Assembly (NCBI GenBank): GCA_002340355.1
Contig: DDLX01000018.1
Location: 316,805-380,804, forward strand
DNA from: Cytophagales bacterium UBA2561
Lineage (GTDB): Bacteria > Bacteroidota > Bacteroidia > Cytophagales > Thermoflexibacteraceae
Length of the DNA: 64,000 nt
Reading direction: 5' to 3'
Part shown: one piece after another, positions 63,145 to 64,000 of the stretch
How positions within the stretch are numbered: the stretch's first letter is position 1
Layout: each line of letters starts with the position of its first letter
The notes under the pieces: model-generated
What the model was told of the DNA's origin: nothing
Seen by the model: the letters and a program-made list of their open reading frames with translations, nothing else
The model's database searches: none
Program-made: the position numbers and the translations under genes

Positions 63145-63200
63145 AAACACGAACCTTAGAAATTCCTACTAAATTTCAAAAAATTAATAACATTATAAGA

Positions 63201-63911
63201 CTATAAAATAATAATATTTTCAGATTTAAGACGTGGTAAGCTCTGAAGACACAAATACAACTGAGCTGTAAGCATCACATTAGTTTGAGCGTGTTCGGCA
63301 ATTTTTGCTTGATTTTGTTCTTGATAATATAATTTATAAATCAGGTTTTTATCAGGAACTTCGTCTATGTGAATATCAAATATTTCAGCAAGAAGTGTGA
63401 GAGGTGTAAATTTTTTCATATCACCAAATTTCCACATATCCACCGTATCTAAATGACGAATTTTCCAAGGTTTTTGTCCTTGCAAATCCAATAAATGAGG
63501 TAACGGAAAACTATTGACCAACATTCTACGACACAAAAAAGGCAAATCAAATTCTCGTATATGATGTCCAATAAGAACCGTATCTGATTTAAATTTAGTG
63601 AGTATTTCGGTCAATTCCTCTAATACAATTTTTTCATTTGGATGACTAATGGATTTTATGCGTAATTGTAACTCATAATTCTCATTTTCTCGAAAAAATC
63701 CAAATGCCACTGCCGTTATTTTTCCAAATTCTGCATAAATCCCCGCTTTGGAAGGAAATGTAAGCTCTGGAGCTTGATCAACAGCAATATAGCTGGATTT
63801 TTGTCTCCAAAATTCTTGCATGGTAGGCGTCAGTTCCTCAAAAGTTTCTGCAACTGGAACAGTCTCAATATCAATAAATAATAATTTTTTGGTGTCTTTA
63901 GGATATTTCAT
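63201..63911 (-). CDS. DEDDy-type 3'-5' exonuclease homologue with altered last motif
   Basis: A 236-residue protein of the PolB-like exonuclease family (DNA_pol_B_exo2-type). Exo I is LLFIDIETVPV with Asp14 and Glu16; Exo II is LIGHHIREFDLPFLCRRM with Asp122; family stretches LLDLQGQKPWKIRHLDTVDMWKFGD are present. In Exo III, where relatives have Y-x-x-x-D (as in YCQKDV), this protein reads HAQTNV: Tyr to His207 and catalytic Asp to Asn211, confirmed in the DNA. It may have reduced or no nuclease activity, or use other residues. It stands alone, 51 bp after the DUF4856 frame in map order, on the same strand. Confidence 0.85.
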   Translation of the reverse strand: MKYPKDTKKLLFIDIETVPVAETFEELTPTMQEFWRQKSSYIAVDQAPELTFPSKAGIYAEFGKITAVAFGFFRENENYELQLRIKSISHPNEKIVLEELTEILTKFKSDTVLIGHHIREFDLPFLCRRMLVNSFPLPHLLDLQGQKPWKIRHLDTVDMWKFGDMKKFTPLTLLAEIFDIHIDEVPDKNLIYKLYYQEQNQAKIAEHAQTNVMLTAQLYLCLQSLPRLKSENIIIL

Positions 63912-64000
63912 TTTAAAGCTAGTTTTATGGATAATAGTTCGTAAATTTCTTGTTAATATAATTTTCTAAAAACATAATCTATTGATATTCAAATATTTCC

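Overview
The window comes from an AT-rich Bacteroidota genome, most likely a gliding or filamentous Cytophagales-type bacterium. The evidence is the outer-membrane repertoire (TamL lipoprotein, DUF5916, TonB receptor with a carboxypeptidase-like N-terminus), three proteins with type IX secretion (T9SS) sorting domains, long NusB, lipoproteins whose Cys is followed by acidic residues, the near absence of Shine-Dalgarno sequences, and promoters of the Bacteroidota type (TTTG, about 18-20 nt, TAnnTTTG). The lineage is inferred from gene content only. No rRNA, tRNA, CRISPR array, prophage or complete insertion sequence was found.

Layout. 1-4212: 5' part of lpd, rplS and a large M16 peptidase, all on the minus strand. 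4400-9601: a 1733-residue fibre-like protein ending in an S74 intramolecular chaperone. 9906-12707: cytochrome cbb3 maturation genes (ccoG, fixH, a SafE/UreH-like membrane protein). 12930-19677: malonyl-CoA-type acyl-CoA ligase, Uma2 nuclease, GT9 glycosyltransferase, TamL and ribosomal protein L25. 19678-20650: a long AT-rich gap with a well-formed promoter and an intrinsic terminator bracketing about 180 nt, a likely small RNA. 20651-24320: an unknown polytopic membrane protein, a lipoprotein, a YeeZ-like reductase and an OmpA-family protein. 24475-26050: a solitary mcrC bracketed by two inverted copies of a small palindromic element, each with its own apparent 9-bp target duplication. 26169-32129: scpB, a WYL regulator, DUF1573 lipoprotein, YtxH protein, nusB and ffh.

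32504-47411 is a surface/secretion block: a type B T9SS substrate with fibronectin-like repeats, a subtilisin with a type A T9SS tail, a DUF5916 outer-membrane protein and a 2112-residue repeat protein with a type A tail. 47645-54871 is mixed housekeeping: PIF1-like helicase, DUF4337 and DUF6134 proteins, pyrF, the two-lipoyl-domain pyruvate dehydrogenase E2, and two STAS/SEC14-like paralogues, the first broken by a +1 frameshift at a TCC-TGA site. 54970-56838 is an EVE-domain McrB with no McrC beside it. 56923-63150 is an iron-uptake-type operon (DUF4856 lipoprotein, imelysin-like lipoprotein, HTTM membrane protein, TonB receptor), followed by a DEDDy-type exonuclease homologue whose last catalytic Asp is Asn.

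How parts may connect. Lpd and E2 would serve the same 2-oxoacid dehydrogenase complex although 52 kb apart. McrC and EVE-McrB could together form one modified-cytosine-dependent restriction system although 29 kb apart. The best leads are that split McrBC arrangement with its element-flanked mcrC, the candidate small RNA, the frameshifted STAS gene, the exonuclease with altered active site, and the HTTM protein inside an iron operon. All functional calls are from sequence reading; no database search was run.
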